Notes under the pieces: model-generated
The model's input: the letters and a program-made list of their open reading frames with translations, nothing else
Databases searched by the model: none
Told to the model about the DNA's origin: nothing
Shown here: piece by piece, positions 26,853 through 35,689 of the stretch
Layout of the letters: each line of letters starts with the position of its first letter
Numbering within the stretch: position 1 is the stretch's first letter
Assembly (NCBI RefSeq): GCF_032586175.1
Contig: NZ_JAWHTE010000010.1
Location: forward strand, 87,825 to 151,824
Origin: Ovoidimarina sediminis
Lineage (GTDB): Bacteria > Pseudomonadota > Alphaproteobacteria > Rhodobacterales > Rhodobacteraceae
DNA: 64,000 nucleotides
Reading direction: 5' to 3'
Program-made: the position numbers and the translations under genes

Positions 26853-27883
26853 CAGTCGATGAAGACGGTGGGCAGGATCCGCGCGTCGCCGTCCAGCCAG
26901 GACGGCACCGGCAGGTTCTTCCCGCGCAGGAATTCGGGGTTGTAGAGCTTCGACTGATAGCGCGTGCCGAAGTCGCACAGGATCGTCACGATCGTATGCC
27001 CCGGCCCCATCTCCCGCGCCAGCCGCACGGCCCCCGCGATGTTGATCCCGGACGACCCGCCAAGGCACAGCCCCTCATGCTCCAGAAGATCGAACACGAT
27101 CGGCAGCGCCTCGCTGTCGGGGATCTTGTAGGAATGATCCGGCGCGAACCCCTTGAGGTTCTCGGTCTCGCGCCCCTGCCCGATCCCTTCGGTGATCGAA
27201 CTGCCTTCGGCCCTGAATTCGCCGGTGGTGTAGAAGGAATGGATCGCCGATCCTTCCGGGTCAGCCAGCGCGATCTTCACCCCCTTGGGCTGAAGCGCCA
27301 TGCCCACGCCCGCCAGCGTGCCGCCCGTTCCGACGGCGCTGACGAACCCGTCGACGCGGCCCCCCGTCTGCTCCCAGATCTCGGGGCCGGTGCCGTCGAT
27401 ATGGGCCTGCCGGTTCGCCACGTTGTCGAACTGGTTCGCCCAGATCGCGCCGTTGGGCTCCGATTGCGCCAGCCGCTCCGCCAGCCGCTCGGAATAGCGC
27501 ACGTAATTGTTGGGGTTCTTGTAGGGCACCGCGGGCACCTGAACGAGTTCCGCCCCCGCCACCCGCAGCATATCCTTCTTTTCCTGGCTCTGGGTCTCAG
27601 GTATCACGATCACCGTGCGAAACCCCATCGAAGCGCCCACAAGCGCCAGGCCGATCCCGGTATTGCCCGCCGTCCCCTCGACGATCGTGCCGCCAGGCTG
27701 CAGGCGCCCGCTCTCGATCGCATCTCGGATGATGAACAGCGCGGCCCGGTCCTTCACCGACTGGCCGGGGTTCAGGAACTCCGCCTTGCCGAGAATCTCG
27801 CACCCCGTCGCCTCCGACACGGCGTTCAGGCGGATCAGCGGCGTATTGCCCACCGCATCGGACAGGGAGGAACGGATTGTCAT
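26852..27883 (-). CDS. cysK: Cysteine synthase (O-acetylserine sulfhydrylase)
   Basis: 343 residues. The PLP lysine is in NPGQSVKDRAA, the phosphate loop in VGTGGTLAG, and the substrate loop in EGTAGNTGIGLA. It makes cysteine from O-acetylserine and sulfide in the cytoplasm. It follows trgA and trgB. In Rhodobacter sphaeroides these genes are linked in tellurite resistance (established), where CysK is thought to support thiol supply. It is about 20-30 residues longer than standard CysK at the C-terminus (KNLPVPSWLDGDARILPTVF). Confidence 0.92.
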   Translation of the reverse strand: MTIRSSLSDAVGNTPLIRLNAVSEATGCEILGKAEFLNPGQSVKDRAALFIIRDAIESGRLQPGGTIVEGTAGNTGIGLALVGASMGFRTVIVIPETQSQEKKDMLRVAGAELVQVPAVPYKNPNNYVRYSERLAERLAQSEPNGAIWANQFDNVANRQAHIDGTGPEIWEQTGGRVDGFVSAVGTGGTLAGVGMALQPKGVKIALADPEGSAIHSFYTTGEFRAEGSSITEGIGQGRETENLKGFAPDHSYKIPDSEALPIVFDLLEHEGLCLGGSSGINIAGAVRLAREMGPGHTIVTILCDFGTRYQSKLYNPEFLRGKNLPVPSWLDGDARILPTVFID

Positions 27884-27938
27884 GCTCAGAAAGCCCCGAT
27901 TTGCTGCCCGATATCTCTAGGCCCGGGGCGGGGCAAAC

Positions 27939-29060
27939 TCAAGCAAGCGACCGAAGCCGCGCGCGATGCCGCATCAGCCAGTGCACCGACAGAAGCAGGG
28001 GGCCCGTCCCCACCTCGCCGCTCTCGGCCAGGGCGTCCATCTCGTCCAGCGGCACGATATGGCCCTGGATATCCTCCGCCTCGCTGTCGAGCCCACCGAT
28101 CTTCGCCGCCCCGGGCGGCAGATCCGCGATGCCCACATAGCTCACCAGCCATTCCGTCACCGCCGCGGGCGACGGGTAATATTTCCCGATCAGGTGCAAC
28201 GCGCCGATCTCCAGCCCCGCCTCCTCGCGGGCCTCGCGCCGGGCGGTTTCCTCCGGGGTCTCGCCCGGATCGACCCGCCCCGCCACGGGCTCCAGCGACC
28301 AGGGGCGCGGATCGCCGCGCAGGAACGGGCCGAACCGGAACTGGTCGATCACCAGAACGACGTCGCGCACCGGGTCATAGGGCAGCACGGTCACCGCATC
28401 GCCCATCAGAAAGCCCTCGCGCCGGATCTCGGGGCCCAGACCGCCGCCCGCCACCGGATGGCGCAGCACGGTGTCGCTCACCCCGAAATACCCCAGATGC
28501 GGCATCCGCCGCGACAGAACCTCCACCTCGCCGGCCCCGATGCCGCGCCGCACCTGCGCCGGCGGCACCTCCCCGCGTGCCCTGAGCTCCGACCAGGCCC
28601 GTAGAAGGATCGTGGGGTAAACGCCCCGCACCTCCTCCTCCGAACGCGTGCCGTAAAGCCCCATCACCTCTTCCGCCGCGATCCGCGTCGCCGGGCCATG
28701 CACCGCGGCCCAGCCCTCGTAATCCCACGGCCCGTCGGGCGGCGGCTGCGCATCGGTCGGAAAATACACCTCTGCGGTAACCGCGCCGTCCGCTGTCTCG
28801 ACGCTCAGCGCCCGCAGGTCATAGTGATAGGCCCCCTCGTAAAAGTTCAGCCGCGCCAGATCCTCCTCCGACGGCGTCAGCAGAATGCCCTCGGCCACCG
28901 CGCCCGGGGCCGGGCGGATCGCCGGATAGGTCTCGCTCCGCACCGCCATCGCCCGATGATCGCGAAGCCGCGCCGGCACGGCATCCGCCGCCCGCCCCAG
29001 CACGGTCTCCAGAAGCGGCAGATACCGCAGCGTTCCGTAAAGAAAGATCCGTTCCGCCAA
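27939..29060 (-). CDS. trgB: TrgB-like fusion: gamma-glutamylcyclotransferase-like + NUDIX hydrolase
   Basis: 373 residues. The N-terminal ~150 residues resemble gamma-glutamylcyclotransferase-like proteins: FLYGTLRYLPLL and NFYEGAYHYDL with a candidate catalytic Glu75. The C-terminal half is an ADP-ribose-pyrophosphatase-type NUDIX domain with the box G-x5-E-x7-REAREEAGLE at residues 261-283. It could hydrolyse ADP-ribose or related nucleotides and act on gamma-glutamyl compounds. Its position between trgA and cysK identifies it as the TrgB of the Rhodobacter tellurite locus. TrgA starts 3 bp upstream, so the two are coupled. Confidence 0.88.
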   Translation of the reverse strand: MAERIFLYGTLRYLPLLETVLGRAADAVPARLRDHRAMAVRSETYPAIRPAPGAVAEGILLTPSEEDLARLNFYEGAYHYDLRALSVETADGAVTAEVYFPTDAQPPPDGPWDYEGWAAVHGPATRIAAEEVMGLYGTRSEEEVRGVYPTILLRAWSELRARGEVPPAQVRRGIGAGEVEVLSRRMPHLGYFGVSDTVLRHPVAGGGLGPEIRREGFLMGDAVTVLPYDPVRDVVLVIDQFRFGPFLRGDPRPWSLEPVAGRVDPGETPEETARREAREEAGLEIGALHLIGKYYPSPAAVTEWLVSYVGIADLPPGAAKIGGLDSEAEDIQGHIVPLDEMDALAESGEVGTGPLLLSVHWLMRHRARLRSLA

Positions 29061-29062
29061 AT

Positions 29063-29506
29063 TCAGGACCAGCGGCGTGCCGCAAGCTCGGTCAGCATGG
29101 CGCAGACGAAGCTGCCGATCACGGCAAAGCCCACCACGCGCGGCTCGACGATCAGAACGGCGTAGTCGAACATCAGGTCGCCCATGGCTTCCAGCGCCTC
29201 CACCGGGCCCTCATAGCGCCCGCGCCAGGCCCGGTTGATCATCTCATAGGCCGCCCAGACCAGAAGCGCCCAGAAGGTCGTCGCAAACACCGTCGTCAGC
29301 CCGTAGCCCGTCGACGGCGTGATCCCGTCCCCGGCCCGCGCCCCCGCGATCCGCCAGCCCATGACCAGGCCGATCAGCGCATTGATCGGGCTCAAAAGCC
29401 CCGCCCCGGCCCCTTCGGAGGGCAGGAACAGCTTCACTTGTTCGGATACGATCCACGCAAGCACCGCGAAAAGCGCGGCACCGATCAACTTCGCGGCGGT
29501 GGGCAT
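29063..29506 (-). CDS. trgA: TrgA-family membrane protein (tellurite resistance)
   Basis: 147 residues that start MPTAAKLIGAALFAVLAWIV, with about four hydrophobic segments (8-25, 38-52, 70-90, 120-140). The sequence matches my memory of the TrgA family of Rhodobacteraceae. Its biochemical role is not established. It lies 4 bp after cfa and 3 bp before trgB, inside a tightly packed run, so it should be co-transcribed with them. Confidence 0.85.
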   Translation of the reverse strand: MPTAAKLIGAALFAVLAWIVSEQVKLFLPSEGAGAGLLSPINALIGLVMGWRIAGARAGDGITPSTGYGLTTVFATTFWALLVWAAYEMINRAWRGRYEGPVEALEAMGDLMFDYAVLIVEPRVVGFAVIGSFVCAMLTELAARRWS

Positions 29507-29510
29507 CTGC

Positions 29511-30722
29511 TCAGACTGGCCTTCTTACCGTGATCTGTGTCACGTCGCAGTTTCGGCTCTCGAATCCGCTCGCGCAAGAGGTCAGATAGAGATTCCACAT
29601 CCGCCGGAACCGATCGTCGAAGCCAAGCGCCTGTATCTCGTCCCAGCGGTCGTTGAACGTCTCGTGCCAGCGCCGCAGCGTCAGGCTGTAGCTGTCGGCG
29701 AACTCGAAGGATTTCGCCACCTCAAGCCCGGCCCGCTCCACCTGCTGCCGCAGCACCTTGGGCGCGGGAAGCATTCCGCCCGGAAAGATGAATTTCTGAA
29801 TGAAATCAATGCCCTTCCGGTAAGCCTCCCAGCGAAAATCCGCCACCGTGATGATCTGCAGCGTGGCCCGCGCCCCGGGCTTCAGACAGCCCTTCACCTT
29901 GTCGAAATAGACCGGCCAGTATTTCTCCCCGACCGCCTCGAACATCTCGATCGAGGCGATGCCGTCATACGTGCCTTTTTCGTCACGGTAATCCTGCAAT
30001 TTGATCTCGACCCGGTCACTCAGCCCCGCCTTGGCGATCCGCGCCACCGCGTAATCGTGCTGTTCGCGGCTGATCGTCAGGCCGGTCACCTGCAAGCCCC
30101 GCGTGCCGGCAGCATATTCCGCGAACCCGCCCCAGCCGCAGCCGATCTCGAGCACATGGTCCCCGGGCTGCGCCCCCATCTCGTCGATCAGCGCCGCGTA
30201 TTTCTGTTCCTGAGCGGTTTCAAGGCTTTCCTGCCCGGTCTTGAAGTAGGCGGACGAGTAGGTCATCGTCTCGTCCAGCCACAGGCCGTAGAAATCGTTC
30301 CCCAGATCGTAGTGGTACGAGATGTTCTTCGGCGCCTGCCCCTTCGAATTCCGCTGCAGCCAGAACCTCAGCCGCTCATAGGCCCGCACCAGCCCCATGC
30401 CGGGAAAGCCGCTATACATCTCGTCATTGCCGTCGTTCAGCAGATCCATGAACGCCTGCAGATCGGGCGAGGACCACCAGCCATCCATATAGGCCTCGGA
30501 AAACCCCAGATCGCCTTCCCGCAACAGCCGCGCAAAGACATCCGGGTTGTGCACCACCACCTCGGCCACCGGGCCGGGCTCCGCGCCTTCCGCCCGAAAC
30601 CGCCGCCCGTCCGGCAGCACGATATCAAGCCGCCCCTTGCCAAGCGTGCGCGCGGTCGAAAAGGCCGCCGCGAAATAGCGTGGCAGGTCCGTCTGCCCCT
30701 CGGTTGTCGTCAATACGTCCAT
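29511..30722 (-). CDS. cfa: Cyclopropane-fatty-acyl-phospholipid synthase
   Basis: 403 residues. The AdoMet fold has VLEIGCGWGGFAEYAA, and further family blocks are ISYHYDLGNDFYGLWLDETM, GIASIEMFEAVGEKYWPVYF and FIQKFIFPGGMLPAPK. It adds a methylene bridge to unsaturated membrane lipids. In Rhodobacter sphaeroides a cfa gene belongs to the RpoE singlet-oxygen response along with a photolyase gene (established). The same pairing with phr is seen here. It starts 74 bp after the photolyase stop, close enough for co-transcription; I see no clear RpoE promoter in that gap. Confidence 0.93.
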   Translation of the reverse strand: MDVLTTTEGQTDLPRYFAAAFSTARTLGKGRLDIVLPDGRRFRAEGAEPGPVAEVVVHNPDVFARLLREGDLGFSEAYMDGWWSSPDLQAFMDLLNDGNDEMYSGFPGMGLVRAYERLRFWLQRNSKGQAPKNISYHYDLGNDFYGLWLDETMTYSSAYFKTGQESLETAQEQKYAALIDEMGAQPGDHVLEIGCGWGGFAEYAAGTRGLQVTGLTISREQHDYAVARIAKAGLSDRVEIKLQDYRDEKGTYDGIASIEMFEAVGEKYWPVYFDKVKGCLKPGARATLQIITVADFRWEAYRKGIDFIQKFIFPGGMLPAPKVLRQQVERAGLEVAKSFEFADSYSLTLRRWHETFNDRWDEIQALGFDDRFRRMWNLYLTSCASGFESRNCDVTQITVRRPV

Positions 30723-30796
30723 GCACTCCCCCAGGCTTCCGGAAAAACTATCCCGACCAAAGCGGCAGGCGCAACGTCGCAGGACACATAAATTCC

Positions 30797-32242
30797 TCAG
30801 AAGTCGCGATTTTCATAGGCCGCAAGCGCCCGCTTGCGGCCCTCGTCGGCGGTCACCACCGGATCGGGATAGGCGTCGTCGGGCGACATGTTCCACCGCC
30901 GGGGGATCGCCTCGAAATAGGCCAGCGCGTCCTTCGGCGGCCGGCCCTGCCCCTCCGCGATCCAGCGCGAGGCGTAGTCGCGGTTCTTGTCGAACTTGTC
31001 GAGCTGCGTGACCGGGTTGAACACCCGGAAATAGGGCGTCGCGTCAGGCCCCGACCCGGCCGACCACTGCCACCCCATCGCGTTCGACGCCGGGTCCCAG
31101 TCGATCAGGCAATCCTCGAACCAGGCCTGCCCGATCCGCCAGTGGCACATCAGGTGCTTGGTCAGGTAACTCGCCACGATCATCCGCGCCCGGTTGTGCA
31201 TGTATCCGGTGACGTAAAGCTCCCGCATCGCGGCATCGACGAAGCAGATGCCGGTGCGCCCCTGCTTCCAGGCCTTCACCTCCGCCGTCCGCTCGTCCTC
31301 GTTCCAGGGGAAGGCGTCCCACTCCTCGCGCCAGTTCCCGCTGACGATCCGGGGGGTATGATAGGCGAGGTGATAGGCGAATTCACGCCACACAAGCTCT
31401 TTCAGAAAGGTCTCCGCCCCCCGCTTGCCCTCGTTGAACGCCCGCATCCCCGAATGCCACGCGGTCCGGGGAGAGATCTCGCCATAGGTCAGGTTCTCCG
31501 ACACGCGCGAGGTGCCCTGCACCCCCGGAATGTCCCGCGCCTCGGCATAATCCGCCACCTTGTGCCCGATGAACTGCGCAAGCCGCCCCCGCGCCGCATC
31601 CTCCCCGATGGTCAGATGCGCCCGCACGATCTCCGCGCCGCGGTTCATCGCCCGCGCGAGATCCCAGTCGCCGGGATCCTCGCTCCCGGGCCAGGCCCCG
31701 GGCGCCGTCAGCGCCGACACGCCAGGCAGGGCCGCCGGCACCTCCCGGTCCTTCACCGACTTCCAGAACGGCGTGTAAACCTTGTAGAAGTCTCCGGTTT
31801 TCGTCTCGACCGTCCAGGGCTCGAACAGAAGATGCCCCGCCCAGCTTCGCGCGTCGATCCCGTCCTCCTTCAGCCCCGCCTTCACCGCCTTGTCGCGCGC
31901 GATGGCCTCGGGGTCATAGGCCCGGCCCCACCAAACCGATCCCGCCCCGGTCTCGGCAACAAGGGCCCTCAGAACCTCAAGCGCCTTGCCCCGCCGGAAG
32001 ATAAGCCGTGATCCGATCCCCTCCAGCGCCGTCGCGAACGCCTCCGCCCCAAGGCCCATCCGCCAGCGCGGGCAGGCCCCGTGGCCCTCCATCACCTCGT
32101 CGAGGATAAAGACCGGGATCACCGGCCGCCCGCTCTCCGCAGCGGCACTCAGCCCCGGATTGTCGCCCAGCCGAAAATCGCGCCTGACCCAGTAAAGGAT
32201 CGGCCCGCTCGCCTCGCCCGCATCTGTCGTCTCACCTGTCAC
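30797..32242 (-). CDS. phr: Cryptochrome/photolyase family (deoxyribodipyrimidine photolyase)
   Basis: 481 residues from a GTG that overlaps the aminotransferase stop by 4 bp. The N-terminal antenna domain starts YWVRRDFRLGDNPGLSAAAE. The C-terminal FAD domain has KELVWREFAYHLAYHTP, then WKQGRTGICFVDAAMRELYV and WQWSAGSGPDATPYFRVFNP, with conserved Trp residues for electron transfer. It repairs UV-induced pyrimidine dimers using light. It lies upstream of cfa as in the RpoE-linked light-stress set of Rhodobacter. All motifs are intact. Confidence 0.93.
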   Translation of the reverse strand: MTGETTDAGEASGPILYWVRRDFRLGDNPGLSAAAESGRPVIPVFILDEVMEGHGACPRWRMGLGAEAFATALEGIGSRLIFRRGKALEVLRALVAETGAGSVWWGRAYDPEAIARDKAVKAGLKEDGIDARSWAGHLLFEPWTVETKTGDFYKVYTPFWKSVKDREVPAALPGVSALTAPGAWPGSEDPGDWDLARAMNRGAEIVRAHLTIGEDAARGRLAQFIGHKVADYAEARDIPGVQGTSRVSENLTYGEISPRTAWHSGMRAFNEGKRGAETFLKELVWREFAYHLAYHTPRIVSGNWREEWDAFPWNEDERTAEVKAWKQGRTGICFVDAAMRELYVTGYMHNRARMIVASYLTKHLMCHWRIGQAWFEDCLIDWDPASNAMGWQWSAGSGPDATPYFRVFNPVTQLDKFDKNRDYASRWIAEGQGRPPKDALAYFEAIPRRWNMSPDDAYPDPVVTADEGRKRALAAYENRDF

Positions 32243-33465
32243 AAGACGTGATCTAGCGCGGCGATAAGCCGATCAACCTCTTTTCGCGTCGTGTAATGCA
32301 CGAAACTCGCCCGGAACACCCCGTGCTCCGGCGCGATCCCAAGCGCCTGAAGCGGGCGCACGGCATAGAAATCCCCGCCATCGGCCATGATCCCGTGCGG
32401 CGCCAGCGCCTCTGCGATCGCCCGCCCCGGCCGGTCGGTCACGATCGCGACCGTGGGCGCCCTCAGCCCCGCCGCCTCGGGGCCCAGCACGCGCACGTCC
32501 TTCCGGTCCGCCAGATAGGCCATCAGGGGCTTCAGAAGCTTCGTTTCCCGCCGCCGCATCAGCCCCGCCACCACCGAACACCGCTCCGCGGGCTCCGCCG
32601 CCTCGCCCTTCGCGTGATGCGCATAAAGCGCGTCGATGTAATCGGCCATCCCCGCGCTCGCCGCGATCTGCGCGTGATCGGGCCCCGCCGGCGTGAACCG
32701 CTTCGTCAGCACCTCTGCGTTGAAGTAATGCCCCTGCGCCGGCAGCGCGGCCGCCAGATCGGCCCGGATCGTCATGATCCCCTGATGCGGCCCATAGGTC
32801 TTGTAGGCCGAAAACAGATAGATATCGGCCCCGAGCGCGCCCACATCCGGCAACCCGTGCGGGGCAAAGCTCACCCCGTCGACACAGGCGAAGGCCCCCG
32901 CCGCATGCACCAGATCCACGATCGCGGCCACGTCGTTGATCTCCCCCACGACGTTCGAGCAATGGGGAAAGCACACAAGTCGCACCCGCTCGTCCAGAAG
33001 CGCGGTCAGGTCGGCGATATGAAGATGCCCCGTCTCCGGCACCATCCGCCATTCCCGCACCTCGATCCCGGCCTCCGCCAGCCGCCGCCACGGCCCCGAA
33101 TTCGCCTCGTGATCCTGGTTCGTGACGATGATCGCCTCACCGGGCCGCATCGCGCCCGCAAAGGCCCGCGCCAGAACATAGGTGTTCTGCGTCGTCGACG
33201 GCCCGAAATGAAGCTCGTTTTCGGCCACGTTCAGCATCGCCGCCAGCCGCCTGCGCGCCTCGTCCATCTCCGCCCCGCCCCGCGCCGAGGGCTTCGACGG
33301 CCCATAGGGCTGCATCTTCCGCTTCTTGTAAAACCGCGTCAGCCGGTCGATCACCGGCCCGCAGGCATAGGACCCGCCCGCATTCTCGAAATGCGCGAGG
33401 CCCTTGAGCGATTTCTCGGAAAACGCGGGAAACTGCCCGCGCACGAACCGTATATCAAGCTTCAT
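32239..33465 (-). CDS. Class V aminotransferase (cysteine desulfurase-like)
   Basis: 408 residues from the ATG of MKLDIRFVRGQFPAF. The longer frame upstream is proline/arginine-rich and not real. PLP site: SAYKTYGPHQGIM with the Schiff-base lysine. Other blocks are HFGPSTTQNTYVLARAFA, NQDHEANSGPWRRL and CFPHCSNVVGEIND. It belongs to the Csd-like group, but I cannot assign the substrate; cysteine desulfuration or a lyase reaction is plausible. It heads the run that continues with phr and overlaps it by 4 bp. Confidence 0.85.
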   Translation of the reverse strand: MKLDIRFVRGQFPAFSEKSLKGLAHFENAGGSYACGPVIDRLTRFYKKRKMQPYGPSKPSARGGAEMDEARRRLAAMLNVAENELHFGPSTTQNTYVLARAFAGAMRPGEAIIVTNQDHEANSGPWRRLAEAGIEVREWRMVPETGHLHIADLTALLDERVRLVCFPHCSNVVGEINDVAAIVDLVHAAGAFACVDGVSFAPHGLPDVGALGADIYLFSAYKTYGPHQGIMTIRADLAAALPAQGHYFNAEVLTKRFTPAGPDHAQIAASAGMADYIDALYAHHAKGEAAEPAERCSVVAGLMRRRETKLLKPLMAYLADRKDVRVLGPEAAGLRAPTVAIVTDRPGRAIAEALAPHGIMADGGDFYAVRPLQALGIAPEHGVFRASFVHYTTRKEVDRLIAALDHVL

Positions 33466-33696
33466 CGGCAGAGGTTGATCCCCTTTCCCCCGCCCGGTCA
33501 AGCCTCGGCCACGGCGCCGCCCGCCATTGTGCCGCCGCCGGAAACACCGTGCCGCCCCGGGCCGGGTCCGGCGCAAAAATCTGAACCAGACCGCCCCGGC
33601 CTGAGTTACCGGGACATCCGCGGAAAAGAGTGATCCGCCGCGGCGGTGAAACCGTAAACCAAACTAGACAGGCAAGAACTGACAGCCGAGACATCC

Positions 33697-34047
33697 ATGA
33701 CCGACATCCTGAACATCCTCATCGCCCTCACCTCCATCGGCCTCGGCGCCATCGGCTGGCTCGCGCCCCGCTACACGATGGAGGTGCTCGACATGGCGCC
33801 CACCCGCACCACGATGGGGATAAGCGAGGTGCGCGCGGCCTCGGGCGCCCTCTTCATCGGTCTGGGCGCGGGCGCGCTGATCCTCGGCACGCCCCTTGCC
33901 TTCGCCATGATCGGCTTCGCCTGGGCGGGGGCCGCGGTCGGCCGGCTGACCTCGATCGTCGCCGACGGCGTGCAGACCTCGCGCAAGGTCACCTTCTTCG
34001 TGGTCGAGGCCATCGTCGCCGCCACGGCGCTCGGCATAAATATCTAG
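33697..34047 (+). CDS. Small membrane protein, DUF4345-like
   Basis: 116 residues with four hydrophobic segments (4-22, 42-62, 66-84, 95-114), glycine rich. It starts MTDILNILIALTSIGLGAIG. The pattern resembles DUF4345 integral membrane proteins. There is no catalytic motif. It is divergent from the aminotransferase across 231 bp, which carries the promoters of both. The function is unknown. Confidence 0.7.
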   Translation: MTDILNILIALTSIGLGAIGWLAPRYTMEVLDMAPTRTTMGISEVRAASGALFIGLGAGALILGTPLAFAMIGFAWAGAAVGRLTSIVADGVQTSRKVTFFVVEAIVAATALGINI

Positions 34048-34127
34048 GTATCATGCTCTGAAGATATTATGTTTTGAGAATACGAAACTGGCGTTAGGCT
34101 CGCCCTGCGAACAACAGGGAGGTCCTC

Positions 34128-34583
34128 ATGCTCAAGAGGCTATTCGCGATTGCACTCATCGCACTTGTCACCGCTGCGGGAAGCGTCAGCGCCGAGGAAA
34201 CCGAGCGCTACGGCAAACAGAAGGTCGTCTATCACATCAACTATGATGGCGGGCCGGAATCCAAGGCGTATCGCGGCGCCATGCGCAACATTCAGAACCA
34301 CATCAATGCCGTCGGTGCCGAAAACATGGACATCAAGGTCGTCTTGCACGGCAACGGGCTTGGCCTTCTGATGACCGCGAAGCAGGACGACACGCTGCAA
34401 ACCGCCGTGTCCTCGCTCAAATGCCAGAATGTCAGCTTCCACGTCTGCAATAACACGCTCAAAGGGCGGAAGATCAGCTACGAGAACGATCTTTATGACA
34501 CCTGGGACGAAGACATCGTGCCCTCAGGTGTGGCAGAACTCTCGCGGCTGCAGCAGATGGGCTACACCTATATCAAGCCCTAA
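34128..34583 (+). CDS. Exported DsrE-family protein
   Basis: 151 residues with a signal peptide (1-22, cleavage SAE). The mature domain VVYHINYDGGPESKAYRGAM, KVVLHGNGLGLLM and FHVCNNTLKGRKIS is typical of periplasmic DsrE-like proteins that handle sulfur or persulfide. One conserved Cys is in FHVCNNTL and another in SLKCQNVS. GGGAGG at about 34119 is a strong ribosome site. It converges with mbfA and their ends overlap by 4 bp. The partner is unknown. Confidence 0.85.
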   Translation: MLKRLFAIALIALVTAAGSVSAEETERYGKQKVVYHINYDGGPESKAYRGAMRNIQNHINAVGAENMDIKVVLHGNGLGLLMTAKQDDTLQTAVSSLKCQNVSFHVCNNTLKGRKISYENDLYDTWDEDIVPSGVAELSRLQQMGYTYIKP

Positions 34584-35557
34584 CCCGACCCGATGAGAAC
34601 CCCGGCGGCGAGCACCAGCCCGCCGCCGACCACGACCTGAAGCGTCGCGCGCCAGAACGGCGTTTCCATATACCGGTTCTGGATCCAGGCAATCGCCCAC
34701 AACTCGAAGAAGACGACGATGATCGCGGTGATCGTCGCGGTCCAGAAATCGGGAATGAGGTAAGGCAGCGCATGGCCCAGCCCGCCAAGCGTCGTCATCA
34801 CGCCCGAGGCAATGCCCCGCTTCACCGGCGATCCCCGGCCCGACAGTTCGCCGTCATCCGACGCCGCTTCGGTGAACCCCATGGAAATCCCGGCCCCGAC
34901 AGAGGCCGCCAGCCCCACGAGGAACGTGTTCCAGGTATCCCCCGTGGCAAAGGCCGCCGCAAAGATCGGCGCCAGCGTCGACACCGATCCGTCCATCAGC
35001 CCCGCAAGGCCCGGCTGCACCCAGGTCAGCACGAATTGCCGGTGGGCCTTCCGGTCCTCCTCGTCGGTCGCATCCTCCGTCAGATGCGCCTCGGCAAGCG
35101 AGGCGGCGGTGTCCTCGTGCCCCGCCTCCGCCGCCGCCAGCGTGCCCAGAAGCTTCCGGGTCGCGGCATCCTCGGTCCGCGCCGCGGCCATCTCATAGAA
35201 CCGGCCCGCCTCGGCCTCCATATCCCCGGCGATCTCGCGGATCCGCTCCAGCGGAAGCTGTTCCATCAGCCAGACGGGACGCCTTGCATAGAAGCCCGAC
35301 ACATGTTCGCGCCGGATCAGCGGAATCGTCTCCCCGAACCGGTCGATATGAAGGTCGATCAGCCGCTGCCGGTGCCCGTCCTCCTCTTCCGCCATGCCTT
35401 CGAAAACCTTCGCGGTCGCCGGAAAATCGGTCTTCAGCCGCTGCGCGAACCCGCGATAGATCCGCGCGTCATCCTCTTCCGAGGATATGGCCAGCGCCAG
35501 AATCTCTTGGTCCGACAGGTCCCTGAACCGTTTCCGGCCAGACAGCATGGGGCGCAT
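34580..35557 (-). CDS. mbfA: Membrane-bound ferritin MbfA (erythrin-VIT1 iron exporter)
   Basis: 325 residues. The N-terminal ferritin-like domain has ISSEEDDARIYRGFA, then GMAEEEDGHRQRLIDLH and a second pair DMEAEAGRFYEMAA and AAAEAGHEDTAASLAEAHL, giving the Glu/His di-iron ligands. The C-terminal VIT1/CCC1-like domain starts VQPGLAGLMDGSVSTLAPIF and has four to five helices. It exports iron and protects against iron and peroxide stress (established for Agrobacterium and Bradyrhizobium MbfA). A perfect Irr box lies 20 bp before the start. Confidence 0.93.
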   Translation of the reverse strand: MRPMLSGRKRFRDLSDQEILALAISSEEDDARIYRGFAQRLKTDFPATAKVFEGMAEEEDGHRQRLIDLHIDRFGETIPLIRREHVSGFYARRPVWLMEQLPLERIREIAGDMEAEAGRFYEMAAARTEDAATRKLLGTLAAAEAGHEDTAASLAEAHLTEDATDEEDRKAHRQFVLTWVQPGLAGLMDGSVSTLAPIFAAAFATGDTWNTFLVGLAASVGAGISMGFTEAASDDGELSGRGSPVKRGIASGVMTTLGGLGHALPYLIPDFWTATITAIIVVFFELWAIAWIQNRYMETPFWRATLQVVVGGGLVLAAGVLIGSG

Positions 35558-35576
35558 GGCAACCTCGCAAAAGTGG

Positions 35577-35591
35577 TTAGAACCATTCTAA
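35577..35591. promoter_or_regulatory. Iron-control element (Irr box) of mbfA
   Basis: TTAGAACCATTCTAA is a perfect palindrome with 6-bp arms, matching the ICE consensus bound by Irr in alphaproteobacteria. It lies 20 bp before the mbfA start, where Irr would block transcription under low iron. Irr is not encoded in this window. Confidence 0.85.
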
Positions 35592-35689
35592 TCTAACAGC
35601 CCCGCCCGTGTGTTCAACCGTCAACCGCGCCTTGAAATTTGCCGTGATTTCGCATACCTCTGTTCCGTTCCCGCAAGGGGACTATGGAC

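Noticed and set aside
24207..28585. Plus-strand frames of 500-630 codons opposite mscS, cysK and trgB
   Set aside because: They mirror genes with clear domains and have abnormal Arg/His/Gln-rich composition.
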